DNA of 64,000 nucleotides from Clostridium sp. Cult3 (GTDB lineage: Bacteria > Bacillota > Clostridia > Tissierellales > Tepidimicrobiaceae), in assembly GCF_021655115.1 (NCBI RefSeq), contig NZ_PPXY01000022.1, forward strand, positions 17,840 through 81,839, written 5' to 3'. The notes under the pieces are model-generated. The model saw only the letters and a list, made by a program, of their open reading frames with translations. It had not been told where the DNA came from and ran no database searches. This document shows positions 1 to 9,167 of the stretch, piece by piece (position 1 is the stretch's first letter; every line of letters starts with the position of its first letter). The translations under genes were made by a program, and so were the position numbers.

Positions 1-49
1 TACTATATTATTCTATAGTCAGGGGCTTTATGTACAAAAATATGGGAAT

Positions 50-71
50 AGCACCAATATATATTGGTGCT
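50..71 (-). terminator. Hairpin after transketolase genes
   Basis: A perfect 22-base palindrome (AGCACCAATAT and its complement) lies 21 bases past the stop codon of the transketolase C-subunit gene. On the minus strand it is not followed by a clean run of T, so it is either a weak intrinsic terminator or a 3' stabilising hairpin. Confidence 0.5.
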
Positions 72-92
72 ATAATTATATTCAACAACTCC

Positions 93-1028
93 CTACTTGG
101 ATAGTATTTTTTTCGATTTATCTATGATATTTTCTACGTTCAGACCATATTTTTCCAGGAGGGCACTCCCATCTCCTGACTCTCCAAAGGTATCGTTAGT
201 CCCTATTCTTTCTACATAAGTTGGTTTGCTTTCAGAAACCACCTCTGTTACAGCACTACCAAGTCCACCGATTATATTATGTTCTTCAATAGTAACTATT
301 CCCTTAGTTTCATTAGCTGCTTTGATTATTATATCCCTATCTATAGGCTTGATAGTGGACATATTGATAACCCTTGCAGATATGCCTTCCTCTTCTAATC
401 TTTCTGCTGCCAATAGAGCTTTCTCTACCATCACTCCAGTGGCTATTAAGCTTATGTCTTTGCCTTCTTTTAACTCTACTCCCTTGCCTATTTCGAATCT
501 ATAATCTTCACCAAATATTACAGGTACCTTACTTCTTCCTAATCTTATATATACTGGTCCATTGTATTCCGTTGCTTTGTATATACACTGTTTTGCCTCT
601 ACTGCATCAGCAGGGTTTAATACTACCATATTTGGCAAGGATCTCATTAGACTTAAATCCTCTAAGGCTTGGTGGGTTGCACCATCTTCTCCTACAGTTA
701 ATCCTGCATGAGTTGCTGCAATCTTCACATTTAGTTTAGGATAACATACGGAGTTTCTGATTATTTCGAAGGCTCTTCCCGTTGCAAATACTGCAAAGGT
801 ACTAGCAAAGGGAATTTTCCCTGCTGTTGCCAAACCTGCAGCAGTGCCTATTAAATTCTGCTCGGCTATTCCTACATTGAAAAATCTATCTGGATAAGCC
901 TTAGCAAAAACAGCCGTCTTAGTAGAGCCTGAAAGGTCTGCATCTAGCACTACTATGTCCTTATTTATATTGCCTAGCTCCTTTAGAGCCTCACCATATG
1001 CATCTCTTGTAGCAATCATATTAGCCAT
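93..1028 (-). CDS. Transketolase, C-terminal subunit
   Basis: This 311-residue protein matches the C-terminal half of a split transketolase: a pyrimidine-binding domain (about residues 1-180) and the transketolase C-terminal domain (about 190-308). Landmarks are the segment [18 protein letters not shown], whose glutamate contacts the thiamine diphosphate aminopyrimidine, and [14 protein letters not shown]. With the N-subunit encoded just upstream it should form the heteromeric enzyme that moves two-carbon ketol units between sugar phosphates in the non-oxidative pentose phosphate pathway. Its ATG follows GGAGGTG and overlaps the upstream gene by 8 bases, implying translational coupling. Split transketolases are normal in Clostridia. 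The overlap, separate start sites and intact lengths argue against a frameshifted single gene. Confidence 0.95.
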   Translation of the reverse strand: MANMIATRDAYGEALKELGNINKDIVVLDADLSGSTKTAVFAKAYPDRFFNVGIAEQNLIGTAAGLATAGKIPFASTFAVFATGRAFEIIRNSVCYPKLNVKIAATHAGLTVGEDGATHQALEDLSLMRSLPNMVVLNPADAVEAKQCIYKATEYNGPVYIRLGRSKVPVIFGEDYRFEIGKGVELKEGKDISLIATGVMVEKALLAAERLEEEGISARVINMSTIKPIDRDIIIKAANETKGIVTIEEHNIIGGLGSAVTEVVSESKPTYVERIGTNDTFGESGDGSALLEKYGLNVENIIDKSKKILSK

Positions 1029-1842
1029 TTACCACACCTCCTAGTTCCTCTATTGCCTTCTTAGCTTCTTCTTCTGATGGAGCCTTACCATGCCAACCTA
1101 CTTGATCTTCCATAAAGGATACTCCTTTACCCTTCACTGTCTTAGCTATTATCATGGTAGGTTTTCCCTTGGTATTTTTGGCTTCGTCAATAGCTTTGAA
1201 TATCTCTTTAAAGGAATGACCATCTATGTGTATAACATGCCATCCAAAGGATTTAAATTTATCTCCTATAGGCTCGATGCTCATTACGTCTTTATTAGGT
1301 CCATCGATTTGAAGCCCATTGTGATCTAAGAATACGGTAATATTGTCTAATTTATGATGGGCTGCCAACATAGCTGCTTCCCATACCAATCCTTCCTGGG
1401 ATTCTCCATCGCCAATAAGGGCATACACTCTATAATCCTTGTTGTCGATTTTACCTGCTAAAGCCATACCATTGGCTGCTGCTATACCTTGACCTAAGGA
1501 TCCAGTAGTCATATCTACTCCTGGGGTATCTTTCATGTCTGGGTGTCCTTGTAGCATAGAGTCTATTTTTCTTAAACTATTTAGTTCTTCCTTGGGAAAA
1601 TATCCTTTGGCTGCCAAAGTTGCATAGAGTACTGGTGCACCGTGACCCTTAGATAGTACAAATCTATCCCTATCAGCCCAGCGAGGGTTTTTAGGGTCTA
1701 TATTCATCTCCTTAAAGTAAAGGGCTGTAAGTATTTCTACTGCTGAAAGAGAGCCTCCTGGATGGCCTGAGGCAGATTCTTTAAGCATATTTATAATATC
1801 GATCCTTATCTGTTTAGCAATCTCTTCTAAATCCTTGTACAT
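1021..1842 (-). CDS. Transketolase, N-terminal subunit
   Basis: The 273-residue product is the thiamine diphosphate-binding half of a split transketolase. The motif GDGESQEG near residue 142, followed about 30 residues later by DHNG, is the GDG-X(n)-N metal and diphosphate site. [12 protein letters not shown] near the N-terminus and [10 protein letters not shown] are also typical transketolase signatures. The gene is read first and its stop overlaps the start of the C-subunit gene. AGGAGGGATAAT precedes the ATG. A YitT-family membrane protein gene ends 10 bases upstream, so the pair may be transcribed with the wall-polymer genes, although their functional relation is unclear. Confidence 0.95.
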   Translation of the reverse strand: MYKDLEEIAKQIRIDIINMLKESASGHPGGSLSAVEILTALYFKEMNIDPKNPRWADRDRFVLSKGHGAPVLYATLAAKGYFPKEELNSLRKIDSMLQGHPDMKDTPGVDMTTGSLGQGIAAANGMALAGKIDNKDYRVYALIGDGESQEGLVWEAAMLAAHHKLDNITVFLDHNGLQIDGPNKDVMSIEPIGDKFKSFGWHVIHIDGHSFKEIFKAIDEAKNTKGKPTMIIAKTVKGKGVSFMEDQVGWHGKAPSEEEAKKAIEELGGVVNG

Positions 1843-1852
1843 ATTATCCCTC

Positions 1853-2710
1853 CTATTGATTTTCTATTTCTTCAAATCCTTCACCTAAAACTTCGGACAT
1901 TTCCGTCACCATAATGAAAGCATCTTTATCTACACTATTTACTATTTCCTTAGTTTTTGTAAATTGAGATCTATTTACTACGCATAGTAGCACATCTTTA
2001 TCTTCTTTTGTATACATGCCTTTTCCTTTAAATAGAGTTACCCCTCTATCTAAATCCTTCATTATCCTTTCACTAATCTCCTCTGGCTTATTTGTGATGA
2101 TAAGAAAACCTTTTAAATATCCTATACCTTCTAATATTAGGTCTATTACCTTAATAGTTACAAATAAAGCTATAATAGAATATAGGGAAGTTTCTACTTT
2201 TCTATCCACTATTCCAGCAAAAGCCACAACTATTATATCTATACCCATCATAAATGTAGATATACTTAGGGATGGAAACATCTTATTAAGTATGGATCCT
2301 GCCAAATCCGTTCCTCCTGTTGTACCACCGGATTTAAATACAATACCCAAACCAATACCCGATACTAGCCCACCAAATATTGATGCTAGCAATAGATCTG
2401 GTGTTACTGCCTGAGGAGGTATTATCTTAAGAAAAAAAGATAATAATGCAGTAGCATACAGAGTCTTCCAACCAAAATTCTTACCTAATATGATAACTCC
2501 TACGATGAATAGAGGTATGTTTATTGCCAAGTTTGTCAGATATACGGGTACATTGGTAATCTTTTTGAATACTATAGCAAATCCTGTTACTCCACCAGGG
2601 GCTATGGTATTAGGTTCTAAAAAAAAGATTAGCCCTATTGCCAATAATAATACTCCTACGCTTAAACCCAATATAGATACTACATTTCTGTACCAAGTTT
2701 TATCCCTCAT
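1853..2710 (-). CDS. YitT-family integral membrane protein (DUF161 + DUF2179)
   Basis: This 285-residue protein has the YitT arrangement: about five membrane helices in residues 10-195 containing the conserved glycine-rich segments [10 protein letters not shown] and [12 protein letters not shown], then a soluble DUF2179 domain (about 205-280). The family is widespread in Firmicutes, often in several copies, and its function is not settled; some members have been linked to transport. GGAGG sits a few bases before the ATG. It lies between the WecG-type transferase gene (16 bases upstream) and the transketolase pair (10 bases downstream), so co-transcription is likely, but the context does not show a role. 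Confidence 0.88.
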   Translation of the reverse strand: MRDKTWYRNVVSILGLSVGVLLLAIGLIFFLEPNTIAPGGVTGFAIVFKKITNVPVYLTNLAINIPLFIVGVIILGKNFGWKTLYATALLSFFLKIIPPQAVTPDLLLASIFGGLVSGIGLGIVFKSGGTTGGTDLAGSILNKMFPSLSISTFMMGIDIIVVAFAGIVDRKVETSLYSIIALFVTIKVIDLILEGIGYLKGFLIITNKPEEISERIMKDLDRGVTLFKGKGMYTKEDKDVLLCVVNRSQFTKTKEIVNSVDKDAFIMVTEMSEVLGEGFEEIENQ

Positions 2711-2725
2711 AGAAAACCTCCTATA

Positions 2726-3481
2726 TTATTCAATTACATCTTTAGAGAACAATACCTGTAGCATAAATTTAGGCAATACCAATTGCCTTTTAATGCGGGA
2801 GGGTTCTGTTATCAATCTATAGAACCATTCTAGCCCTAGTCTTTGAAAAAATTCTGGTGCTCTTTTAGCATTTCCCGATATTATATCCATCGTACCTCCA
2901 TTACCTATTATAACCTTAGAATGGAGCCTATCCTTATTTTCATCTATCCAAAGCTCCTGTTTAGGAAATCCTAGACCTACAAATATAATGTCCGGTTTCA
3001 TATTATTGATATTATGTATAATATCCAATTCCTCTTGATGATCCTTATATCCTATATGGCTACCTTTAAAATAGCCGTGGTGGTATCCTACTACTTTTAT
3101 ATTTGGATACCTCCTTGTAATATTTTCACCAGCTTCTTTGGCTACTCCTTCCTTACCTCCTAGAAGATATAAACTATATCCTTCTTTATTAGCTATCTCA
3201 AGAATTTTTATAGATAAATCAAAGCCAGTAACTCTTTCCTTAAGAGGCTTTTTCTTTATATTGGAGGCATGTATGAGCCCGATGCCATCGGGGATTATTA
3301 AGTCTCCAGAGTTGACAATATCCTTTAACTTCTGATCCTCCTTACAGGCCATAATTATCTCCGTGTTGGGAGTAAATATGGCTTTTAAACCCTCATCCCT
3401 TAAAAATACTTCTACTCTATTGGTTGCTTCATCTAAATCTACATTATCAACTCTAACGCCAAATATCCTTATGCTATCCAA
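2726..3481 (-). CDS. WecG/TagA/CpsF-family glycosyltransferase
   Basis: The 251-residue protein matches the GT26 family, whose members include TagA (N-acetylmannosamine transfer to undecaprenyl-diphospho-GlcNAc) and WecG. Visible signatures are TPNTEIIMA, PDGIGLIHAS, ERVTGFDL, FVGLGFPKQELW and GNGGTMDIISG, with the C-terminal ERLGLEWFYRL-type region, here beginning QRLGLEWFYRL. TagA-type enzymes are peripheral membrane proteins that add the second sugar of a lipid-linked linkage unit for teichoic acids or secondary wall polymers. The csaB gene ends 8 bases upstream and the two are probably one transcription unit. The donor sugar cannot be read from sequence alone; ManNAc is the usual family substrate. 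Confidence 0.9.
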   Translation of the reverse strand: MDSIRIFGVRVDNVDLDEATNRVEVFLRDEGLKAIFTPNTEIIMACKEDQKLKDIVNSGDLIIPDGIGLIHASNIKKKPLKERVTGFDLSIKILEIANKEGYSLYLLGGKEGVAKEAGENITRRYPNIKVVGYHHGYFKGSHIGYKDHQEELDIIHNINNMKPDIIFVGLGFPKQELWIDENKDRLHSKVIIGNGGTMDIISGNAKRAPEFFQRLGLEWFYRLITEPSRIKRQLVLPKFMLQVLFSKDVIE

Positions 3482-3489
3482 ACTATCAC

Positions 3490-4593
3490 CTACTTTTTTA
3501 AAAGATCCAAGGCCATATGAGCATTTTCAAGGGCCTTATATCTCATGTGTTGATCCACTTCCTCAAGTCTGATTCTTAACTGCTCTCTATTATCCCATAC
3601 ATAATCAATATTTTCAATTAGTTCATCATAATCCATATCCTCCACTGGACACATGTGATCCATATCTATAGACCTTAAAAAACCCTCTATCTTAGGATCA
3701 TATATGATGCCTACCATTGGTACACCTTGACTTGCTGCATATATTAAAGAATGGAGTCTCATGGCAATTATCATTTCTAATCTATTTATAATCCCCATAA
3801 TATCTTCTACACTATATTTATTGGATAAAACATGACAGTCCTTTCCCTCTACTCTGCTCAAAATATCGTTGCTAATTGAGAGATCTTCTGGATAATGCAT
3901 AGGTATTAAAACTACATCAACATGGTGTTTATTCATAATGTAGTCTATGGATTTAGCCATGTTCTCCACCAACCTATGAGCACCTTTCCACTCCCTAACA
4001 GAAACCCCTATTAAGGGCTTATTAAGGGGTATGCCTTCCTTTTCTAAAATATTCAATACTGCAACTTCCTCTGTAGGCTCTAAAGTAAATACAGGATCAG
4101 CCGTTATATGGATATTTTCATTTTCAACTCCTAATTCCTTAAGGAATATTTTAGAATCCTCGTCCCTTAAGGTAATCAAATCCACTTTGTTTAGAATCTT
4201 TCTAGTCAAAACCCTATTTATGTTTCTATTGATTGGACCTATTCCATTAGCATATACCATAACAGGCTTATTAAATAATTTGGCTAGTTTCATAAGGGTT
4301 ATATAGTAAAGTAGAGAACGAGTACTGGTAACATCCTGCAATAGACTCCCTCCACCACTGATGAACAGATCGCAATCCCTAATAGCCCTAACTACACCCT
4401 TGATACCAAATCTATTTACTGCCTCTATATCGTATATCTTCTTTGTATAGGGTGGATTGTTAGATAATGCTGTTATCTTCACATTGTCCTCAATTTCTTT
4501 TATATCTTTAACTATGGCTTTTAATATGGCATCATCACCGCTATTATCAAATCCATAATAACCAGAAACTAGTATTTTATTATCTACACCCAT
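3490..4593 (-). CDS. csaB: CsaB-like polysaccharide pyruvyl transferase
   Basis: The 367-residue protein starts with the CsaB signature GYYGFDNSGDDAIL (residues about 11-24) and has a GT-B-like architecture with SVREW in the middle and IAMRLHSLIYAASQGVPMVGI in the C-terminal half. CsaB adds pyruvate ketals to secondary cell-wall polysaccharide, the modification that SLH-domain surface proteins recognise. It lies between a Wzy/ligase-like gene and a TagA-like gene, which fits wall-polymer synthesis. No SLH-domain protein is encoded in this window, so its client proteins, if any, are elsewhere. The start is the ATG after AAAAAGGAG. Confidence 0.88.
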   Translation of the reverse strand: MGVDNKILVSGYYGFDNSGDDAILKAIVKDIKEIEDNVKITALSNNPPYTKKIYDIEAVNRFGIKGVVRAIRDCDLFISGGGSLLQDVTSTRSLLYYITLMKLAKLFNKPVMVYANGIGPINRNINRVLTRKILNKVDLITLRDEDSKIFLKELGVENENIHITADPVFTLEPTEEVAVLNILEKEGIPLNKPLIGVSVREWKGAHRLVENMAKSIDYIMNKHHVDVVLIPMHYPEDLSISNDILSRVEGKDCHVLSNKYSVEDIMGIINRLEMIIAMRLHSLIYAASQGVPMVGIIYDPKIEGFLRSIDMDHMCPVEDMDYDELIENIDYVWDNREQLRIRLEEVDQHMRYKALENAHMALDLLKK

Positions 4594-4607
4594 ATATATT
4601 CTCCTTT

Positions 4608-5939
4608 TTAACTAATCTCCTTGGATTCACCTGAAATTCGCATAAGGGCTAGTATAAGACCAACTAGTGTCCAGAAAGTAATTATGATTTTAGGAAGATA
4701 TAAAACACTTTCAACGGCTCCATGGGCTAGCAAAGCGGCTAGTCCTGCAAGGACTCCTCCTGCCATAGTTCTTATATATCTATCTTCTTGTTTCATAAGT
4801 CTTTTGATGCCGTATTTGTATAGTACAAATATTAACATAATAAATACTATTAAGCCCAGGATACCCATTTCACCCATAGTTTGCAAATAGGTATTGTGGG
4901 AGTGGTAAGCGGGCATAGTCCTTATATAGGTCTCAAAGGTTGTCTTAAAAGGAATATATCCAAACCCTACTCCTACTAGCCAGTTATCTCGTATAATCTC
5001 TAAAGTAATCTTCCATAATCTAATTCTATATGCATTAGATGAATCGCCTAAATTCCCAATGGTTAAAATCCTATTAACAATACTCTGAGGTAAAAAATAT
5101 ACACCTGCCAAAACTATTGGGATTATAGACAATAGTAATTTTTTCTCAATCAATATTATAAATATAAATATTCCAAAAGCAAATCCAACCCATCCTCCTC
5201 TTGATAGAGTTAAAACTAAGGCTATGGTTAGTATTAGACTAGTGATTAAAAATATAGCTTTTTTGTGAATTTTCTTGGAATACCAGAATAAAGATGCAGA
5301 AATGGGAATTATCATTATCAAATATTCTGCTAAAATATTTGGATTCCCAAAAACAGAATACACCCTAGTCTTTACATCTGGATTGTTTACTGCATCTACC
5401 CATTTGTCCTCCATTTCCACCCCAACTTTATATTGGTATAGACCATATAGTGCAACCAATGTAGCAGCAATGACTAAAAATGTCACAAATATATTAAAAT
5501 CTTCTTTTGTGTTGATATTGTTAACTATTACCAATACAAATCCTATAGCTGTAAAATGGATTGCTAAGTCCCTAAAACTACCAGAGGGGTCGATAGATGT
5601 AATAGTTGAGATTAAAATGAGCAATGCATAGACTATAATGGGTATATCTATAGACTCCTTAGTTAAAGGATTTATCTTTTTGAACAGAGCTTTATAAAAA
5701 TAAACCCCTACTAAGAATATTAAATACAATAGGTTTAACATATCAGGCATAAAGGGTAATATGAGCACAGCCAAATATATACCTATTTTTATATTATAAA
5801 GTATTAATGCTATTCCTATAGTTCCTAATAATAAAAACATAAAGTAGTTTAAAGGCAATTTATAGTATATTAGAGAAAATATTATGCCTAAGCCTACAGG
5901 GAGAATTAATTCTTTGTTATTTATTCGCTCTACCACCAC
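4608..5939 (-). CDS. O-antigen ligase / Wzy polymerase-like membrane protein
   Basis: A 443-residue protein with roughly 11-12 hydrophobic helices. The C-terminal half has the Wzy_C/O-antigen ligase layout: a larger extracytoplasmic loop (RIRLWKITLEIIRDNWLVGVGFG, approximately residues 303-325, split here as RIRLWKITLEI then WLVGVGFG) followed by AYHSHNTYLQTMGEMG with the conserved histidine. Such proteins polymerise or ligate lipid-linked glycans outside the membrane. The chosen start is a GTG after GAGGGAGTGA that overlaps the previous gene by 10 bases. Neighbours csaB and tagA-like suggest assembly of a secondary wall polymer. Whether it polymerises repeats or ligates finished chains cannot be decided from sequence. 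Confidence 0.82.
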   Translation of the reverse strand: MVVERINNKELILPVGLGIIFSLIYYKLPLNYFMFLLLGTIGIALILYNIKIGIYLAVLILPFMPDMLNLLYLIFLVGVYFYKALFKKINPLTKESIDIPIIVYALLILISTITSIDPSGSFRDLAIHFTAIGFVLVIVNNINTKEDFNIFVTFLVIAATLVALYGLYQYKVGVEMEDKWVDAVNNPDVKTRVYSVFGNPNILAEYLIMIIPISASLFWYSKKIHKKAIFLITSLILTIALVLTLSRGGWVGFAFGIFIFIILIEKKLLLSIIPIVLAGVYFLPQSIVNRILTIGNLGDSSNAYRIRLWKITLEIIRDNWLVGVGFGYIPFKTTFETYIRTMPAYHSHNTYLQTMGEMGILGLIVFIMLIFVLYKYGIKRLMKQEDRYIRTMAGGVLAGLAALLAHGAVESVLYLPKIIITFWTLVGLILALMRISGESKEIS

Positions 5940-6484
5940 TGATTCACTCCCTCATCAATAGTAAATACACTTCTCATAAAGGCACAAAAATGACTTCCCC
6001 TTAATATTCCTTCGTAATCATCCTTAACCTTCAGCCCTACAATGGACGCAAATATTAAAGCCAAGGCTACTATATAGGATTTACCTGCAAAAAAGCCCCT
6101 TATCACATTGTTTACTATAATCCCAATACCAAAGGAAAGGAAAAAAACATAAAAAGTCCTCTGTACCTGTACTCCACCCTGAAACAGATTGTATACCGTA
6201 TTGTATATAATGCTTCCGGGATTATTCTTGTTTATTCCTCTTCTTAATGCAATAAATATCTTATTTATAACATCAACAATCTTACAGTATATTTGGTACA
6301 AAAAGCTCTCCTCTATTAAGCTTCTATTGGAAGTAAATAGTTTAACTACATTAGAGCCTTTGGACAGTTTTTTAATACCGCTGCCAACAAAATGATTGAA
6401 TTTCTTTAAAAGGCTGTATTGATATCCTTCAGCTAAAACACGCCATATATTGGCCAATACATTGACAACTACACTGTTGTACAT
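5930..6484 (-). CDS. Uncharacterised membrane protein in wall-polymer cluster
   Basis: I do not recognise this 184-residue protein. The N-terminal 110 residues are basic and amphipathic (YSLLKKFNHFVG, IFIALRRGINKN), and the C-terminal part has two hydrophobic helices (about 110-130 and 138-155) and ends GVNQWW. An upstream GTG at 6493 would overlap the AGGAG ribosome site, so the ATG at 6484, eight bases past AGGAG, is chosen. Its stop overlaps the start of the Wzy/ligase-like gene, suggesting coupled expression. It could be an accessory subunit of the polymerase or ligase, but that is inference from position only. Confidence 0.75.
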   Translation of the reverse strand: MYNSVVVNVLANIWRVLAEGYQYSLLKKFNHFVGSGIKKLSKGSNVVKLFTSNRSLIEESFLYQIYCKIVDVINKIFIALRRGINKNNPGSIIYNTVYNLFQGGVQVQRTFYVFFLSFGIGIIVNNVIRGFFAGKSYIVALALIFASIVGLKVKDDYEGILRGSHFCAFMRSVFTIDEGVNQWW

Positions 6485-6502
6485 ATAAACCACTCCTACT
6501 CC

Positions 6503-6988
6503 CTATTCTACTTCCACTCCAAGGATAGTGCCTAAAACTGCAACATTTCTATTCTTTAATTTGAATTGGGTTCCAATTCTAATCTGTTCTCCTCCTGCAA
6601 TTACCACATCAGGATTTTCTTTTACCTCGGCCTCTACAGTCATAAGAACTACGTACTTTTCTGGAACTTCTGCTAATATCCACTTTCCATCTCCACTTTC
6701 AACTGGCTCTTTATAGGCTTCTATTTTTTTATCTACTATTTCACCGATTTTTTCACCTTTATCATAATGGTATAGAGGATCTCCTACAACTATTCCATCT
6801 ACGGTTGGAGTCCTAATATCTGAAACTTCTATAGTAATAAGGGCTTTCTTAGTTTCAGCTACGGCAGCTGGGTTCTTTTTCATTCGCTTAACACCACCAC
6901 CAACTAACAATACTATAACCAACAATACTATAAGGTCAATTATATTTATTATGCCAAATAATTTTCCCTTTTCATTTATAATCTTCAT
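6503..6988 (-). CDS. DUF4330-family membrane-anchored protein
   Basis: The 161-residue protein starts with a short cytoplasmic stretch (MKIINEKGKLFGIINIIDL) and a single hydrophobic helix (about 13-32), then a mainly beta domain predicted outside the membrane containing VVGDPLYHYDKGEKIGEIV and a basic tail. This layout matches DUF4330, a family without assigned function that is found in polysaccharide and envelope loci of Clostridia. It lies 5 bases after the GT4 glycosyltransferase gene and 18 bases before the uncharacterised membrane protein gene, so it is probably part of the envelope glycan operon. Confidence 0.78.
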   Translation of the reverse strand: MKIINEKGKLFGIINIIDLIVLLVIVLLVGGGVKRMKKNPAAVAETKKALITIEVSDIRTPTVDGIVVGDPLYHYDKGEKIGEIVDKKIEAYKEPVESGDGKWILAEVPEKYVVLMTVEAEVKENPDVVIAGGEQIRIGTQFKLKNRNVAVLGTILGVEVE

Positions 6989-6993
6989 TCTTA

Positions 6994-8115
6994 CTACCTC
7001 CTACATTCCAATATTTGTTTGTAGATTTTATGGTGTTCTTCAGCCATATTTTTGGAAGAAAAGTTTTGTCTTACGCTTTCATATAGATTTTCTCCCATGG
7101 TTTTTATGTCCTCTTGGTTTTCCATAAGAAAAATTATTTTTTCAGCTAAAGCATTGCTATCACCTACATCGATTAGCCAGCCATTGTATCCATTCTTAAT
7201 AAGCTGGTTTATACCTCCTACATTGGTACTGATAACAGTTTTCTTTAGCCTTGCTCCTTCTAAAATTACATAGGGAAAGCTTTCACTAATAGATGTCAAT
7301 ACATTTACATCTATTGTATTGAAGAAAGAATATTGGTCTTCTACATAGCCTAAAAAATAAATATAATCCCCTATTCCCATCTCCTCTACTAGTAATTTAA
7401 GTCGTCTTTCATCATTACCTGTTCCAGCAATTAAAAATATCACATCTTTCCTCTTCTGTATTACCTTATTTGCTGCCTTTATGAAGGTTTCATGATCCTT
7501 CACTGCGTCCAACCTAGCTATAATCCCAACTATAAGCTTCCCTCTTCCAGGAATATCATACCTTTCTAAAAACTCCTCTTTTGGTACATAGTCCATATGG
7601 CTTTCTAAATCGATTCCATTATAAACGGTAAATATTTTGTCACCTTTAAAGCCTCTACTCTCCATCATCTCTTTAAAGGTATTGGATATGGCTATGTAAT
7701 AATCAAAACTTTTTAAAGCTATTGAGTTGATGGCAGTATAGACTATTCGCTTATAAAAATTGTCCTTAAAATCCAATTTATAGTCGCTATGTATAGTAGT
7801 TAACATAGGTTTTTTCACTTTATTCTTTAAGAACATAGCAATAAAATTAGCCCTTGCTCCATGACAATGGATTATATCGTAGCCTTCTCTATTTATTTCA
7901 TCTTCTAACCTACCTATCACTGACATATCAGATCTTTTCTTCTGCTCAAATACTTCAATATTGATACCAGCTTCTAAGGCATCGTAGTAAAATGTATCCC
8001 TTATGAAGCATATAACTTTAGCGTCTATTAATTTATTTAACTCTTTCACTAACGAAATAATGTGGGTTTTGGCTCCTCCTGTATCTCCACCACTGATTAA
8101 ATGAAGAACTTTCAT
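6994..8115 (-). CDS. GT4-family glycosyltransferase
   Basis: The 373-residue protein has the GT-B fold layout of family GT4. The N-terminal Rossmann domain begins VLHLISGGDTGGAKTHI, with the glycine-rich donor/acceptor loop, and the C-terminal domain has VGIIARLDAVKDHETFIKA and the E-X7-E region SISESFPYVILEGARLK. It is likely a cytoplasmic, membrane-associated enzyme that transfers a sugar from a nucleotide donor to a lipid-linked acceptor in the same envelope glycan as the neighbours. AAGGG lies nine bases before the ATG. A 92-base gap separates it from the PIG-L gene and contains a possible internal promoter. Confidence 0.9.
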   Translation of the reverse strand: MKVLHLISGGDTGGAKTHIISLVKELNKLIDAKVICFIRDTFYYDALEAGINIEVFEQKKRSDMSVIGRLEDEINREGYDIIHCHGARANFIAMFLKNKVKKPMLTTIHSDYKLDFKDNFYKRIVYTAINSIALKSFDYYIAISNTFKEMMESRGFKGDKIFTVYNGIDLESHMDYVPKEEFLERYDIPGRGKLIVGIIARLDAVKDHETFIKAANKVIQKRKDVIFLIAGTGNDERRLKLLVEEMGIGDYIYFLGYVEDQYSFFNTIDVNVLTSISESFPYVILEGARLKKTVISTNVGGINQLIKNGYNGWLIDVGDSNALAEKIIFLMENQEDIKTMGENLYESVRQNFSSKNMAEEHHKIYKQILECRR

Positions 8116-8135
8116 TATAATTAGCCCTTAATTAG

Positions 8136-8204
8136 AGCTTCCCTCCTTCCATAAACGGATTATAACACATAGAGTATTATATCATAATAGATTTTTCTAT
8201 CCTA
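8136..8204 (-). promoter_or_regulatory. Possible internal promoter and SD-like tract before GT4 gene
   Basis: On the minus strand TGATATAAT (extended -10, 8176-8184) has a weak TAGGAT -35 at 8199-8204 with a 17-base spacer. Further down, GGAAGGAGGG (8141-8150) is a strong ribosome-site-like sequence, but no start codon follows at usable distance; the GT4 start uses a second AAGGG nearer the ATG. Confidence 0.4.
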
Positions 8205-8207
8205 TAA

Positions 8208-9143
8208 TTATTTGTTGTTTTGTAAATCTACTTGTAGTATGTTTTTTACCTGACGATTATAATCTTCTTTTAAGCCCCTATTGGTTCTAAAGGCAAATAG
8301 CAGATTATACCTACTGCTTAACTGCCTAAATTCCTCTGGCTTAAAACCTTGTTCCTCCAAGGCTTTTTCTATTTGAATAAGGATGTCCAAATCCACTTTT
8401 ACAAATATTTCTGCTCCGTACCCTCTATTTGCAATATACCTTTTTCTTCTATCCAATAGCCTAAAGGCATTGAAATCCATGGCCCATTGAGAGTCGAAAA
8501 TATGGTACATATGACCTTTTTCATCATAAAGTTTCTCATCCATGATACTAATGCTATTAACCAACTCTGGTGCTATGGGACAATTGACTTCATACATGTA
8601 TATTTTATCAAAATCCCTATTCCATATTTTTAGTGCCTTCATGATGGATCTAGTAGTTTCTACATGATCCCTATGCCCATCTAGTAAAAATGGAGTATAT
8701 ATGATGGTAGGCTTTTCTTCAGATAATAGATTGGCAATGGTACTTATCAATTCATCTTTAGATGAATCCAAATTCCCATCTATCTGATCTAAAAAGTAAA
8801 CTCTATGAAAACCGTAGATATCCTTTACCTTTTCCCCTTCTTTTCTCCTAGATTGTATCAGGTCTTCCCGTGAAAGATTAGATGTACTTCCTCCACCATC
8901 GGTTAAATATACTAAGGTCATCTGATGGTTTGCCTTTTTATGTTTCAATATAGTGGCTCCCAAACCAATAGTTTCATCATCTACGTGGGGAGAGAATACT
9001 ACTATTCTTTCATCCTTTCCAATCATATCATCTATTTCATAGTTTTCATTATTAGAGCTTTTCTTATAATAGTGGTAGGTATATATATTGTTTACTAACA
9101 TAATAGGATATTTTAATATGATTTTAATTATTTTTTTTAGCAT
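8208..9143 (-). CDS. PIG-L family deacetylase
   Basis: The protein (311 residues from the preferred ATG) carries the PIG-L/LmbE zinc site: FSPHVDDETIGLGAT holds the HxDD motif (about residues 50-64), and DGHRDHVET holds the second HxxH-type histidine. Members remove acetyl groups from N-acetylglucosaminyl conjugates, including bacillithiol precursors and polysaccharide or lipid intermediates. Association with GT4, CsaB and TagA-like genes suggests action on an envelope glycan, but thiol biosynthesis cannot be excluded. A GTG three codons upstream is too close to AGAGG to serve as the start, so ATG at 9143 is used. An N-terminal hydrophobic stretch may anchor it to the membrane. Confidence 0.85.
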   Translation of the reverse strand: MLKKIIKIILKYPIMLVNNIYTYHYYKKSSNNENYEIDDMIGKDERIVVFSPHVDDETIGLGATILKHKKANHQMTLVYLTDGGGSTSNLSREDLIQSRRKEGEKVKDIYGFHRVYFLDQIDGNLDSSKDELISTIANLLSEEKPTIIYTPFLLDGHRDHVETTRSIMKALKIWNRDFDKIYMYEVNCPIAPELVNSISIMDEKLYDEKGHMYHIFDSQWAMDFNAFRLLDRRKRYIANRGYGAEIFVKVDLDILIQIEKALEEQGFKPEEFRQLSSRYNLLFAFRTNRGLKEDYNRQVKNILQVDLQNNK

Positions 9144-9167
9144 AATATCCACATCCTCTGTTTATTC

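Noticed and set aside
374..739. Leucine-rich plus-strand frame opposite transketolase
   Set aside because: A shadow of a strongly conserved minus-strand gene, without ribosome site or promoter.
93..1842. Transketolase broken by a frameshift into two pieces
   Set aside because: Each piece has its own ribosome site and start and ends at a domain boundary; the eight-base overlap and lengths match known two-subunit transketolases.
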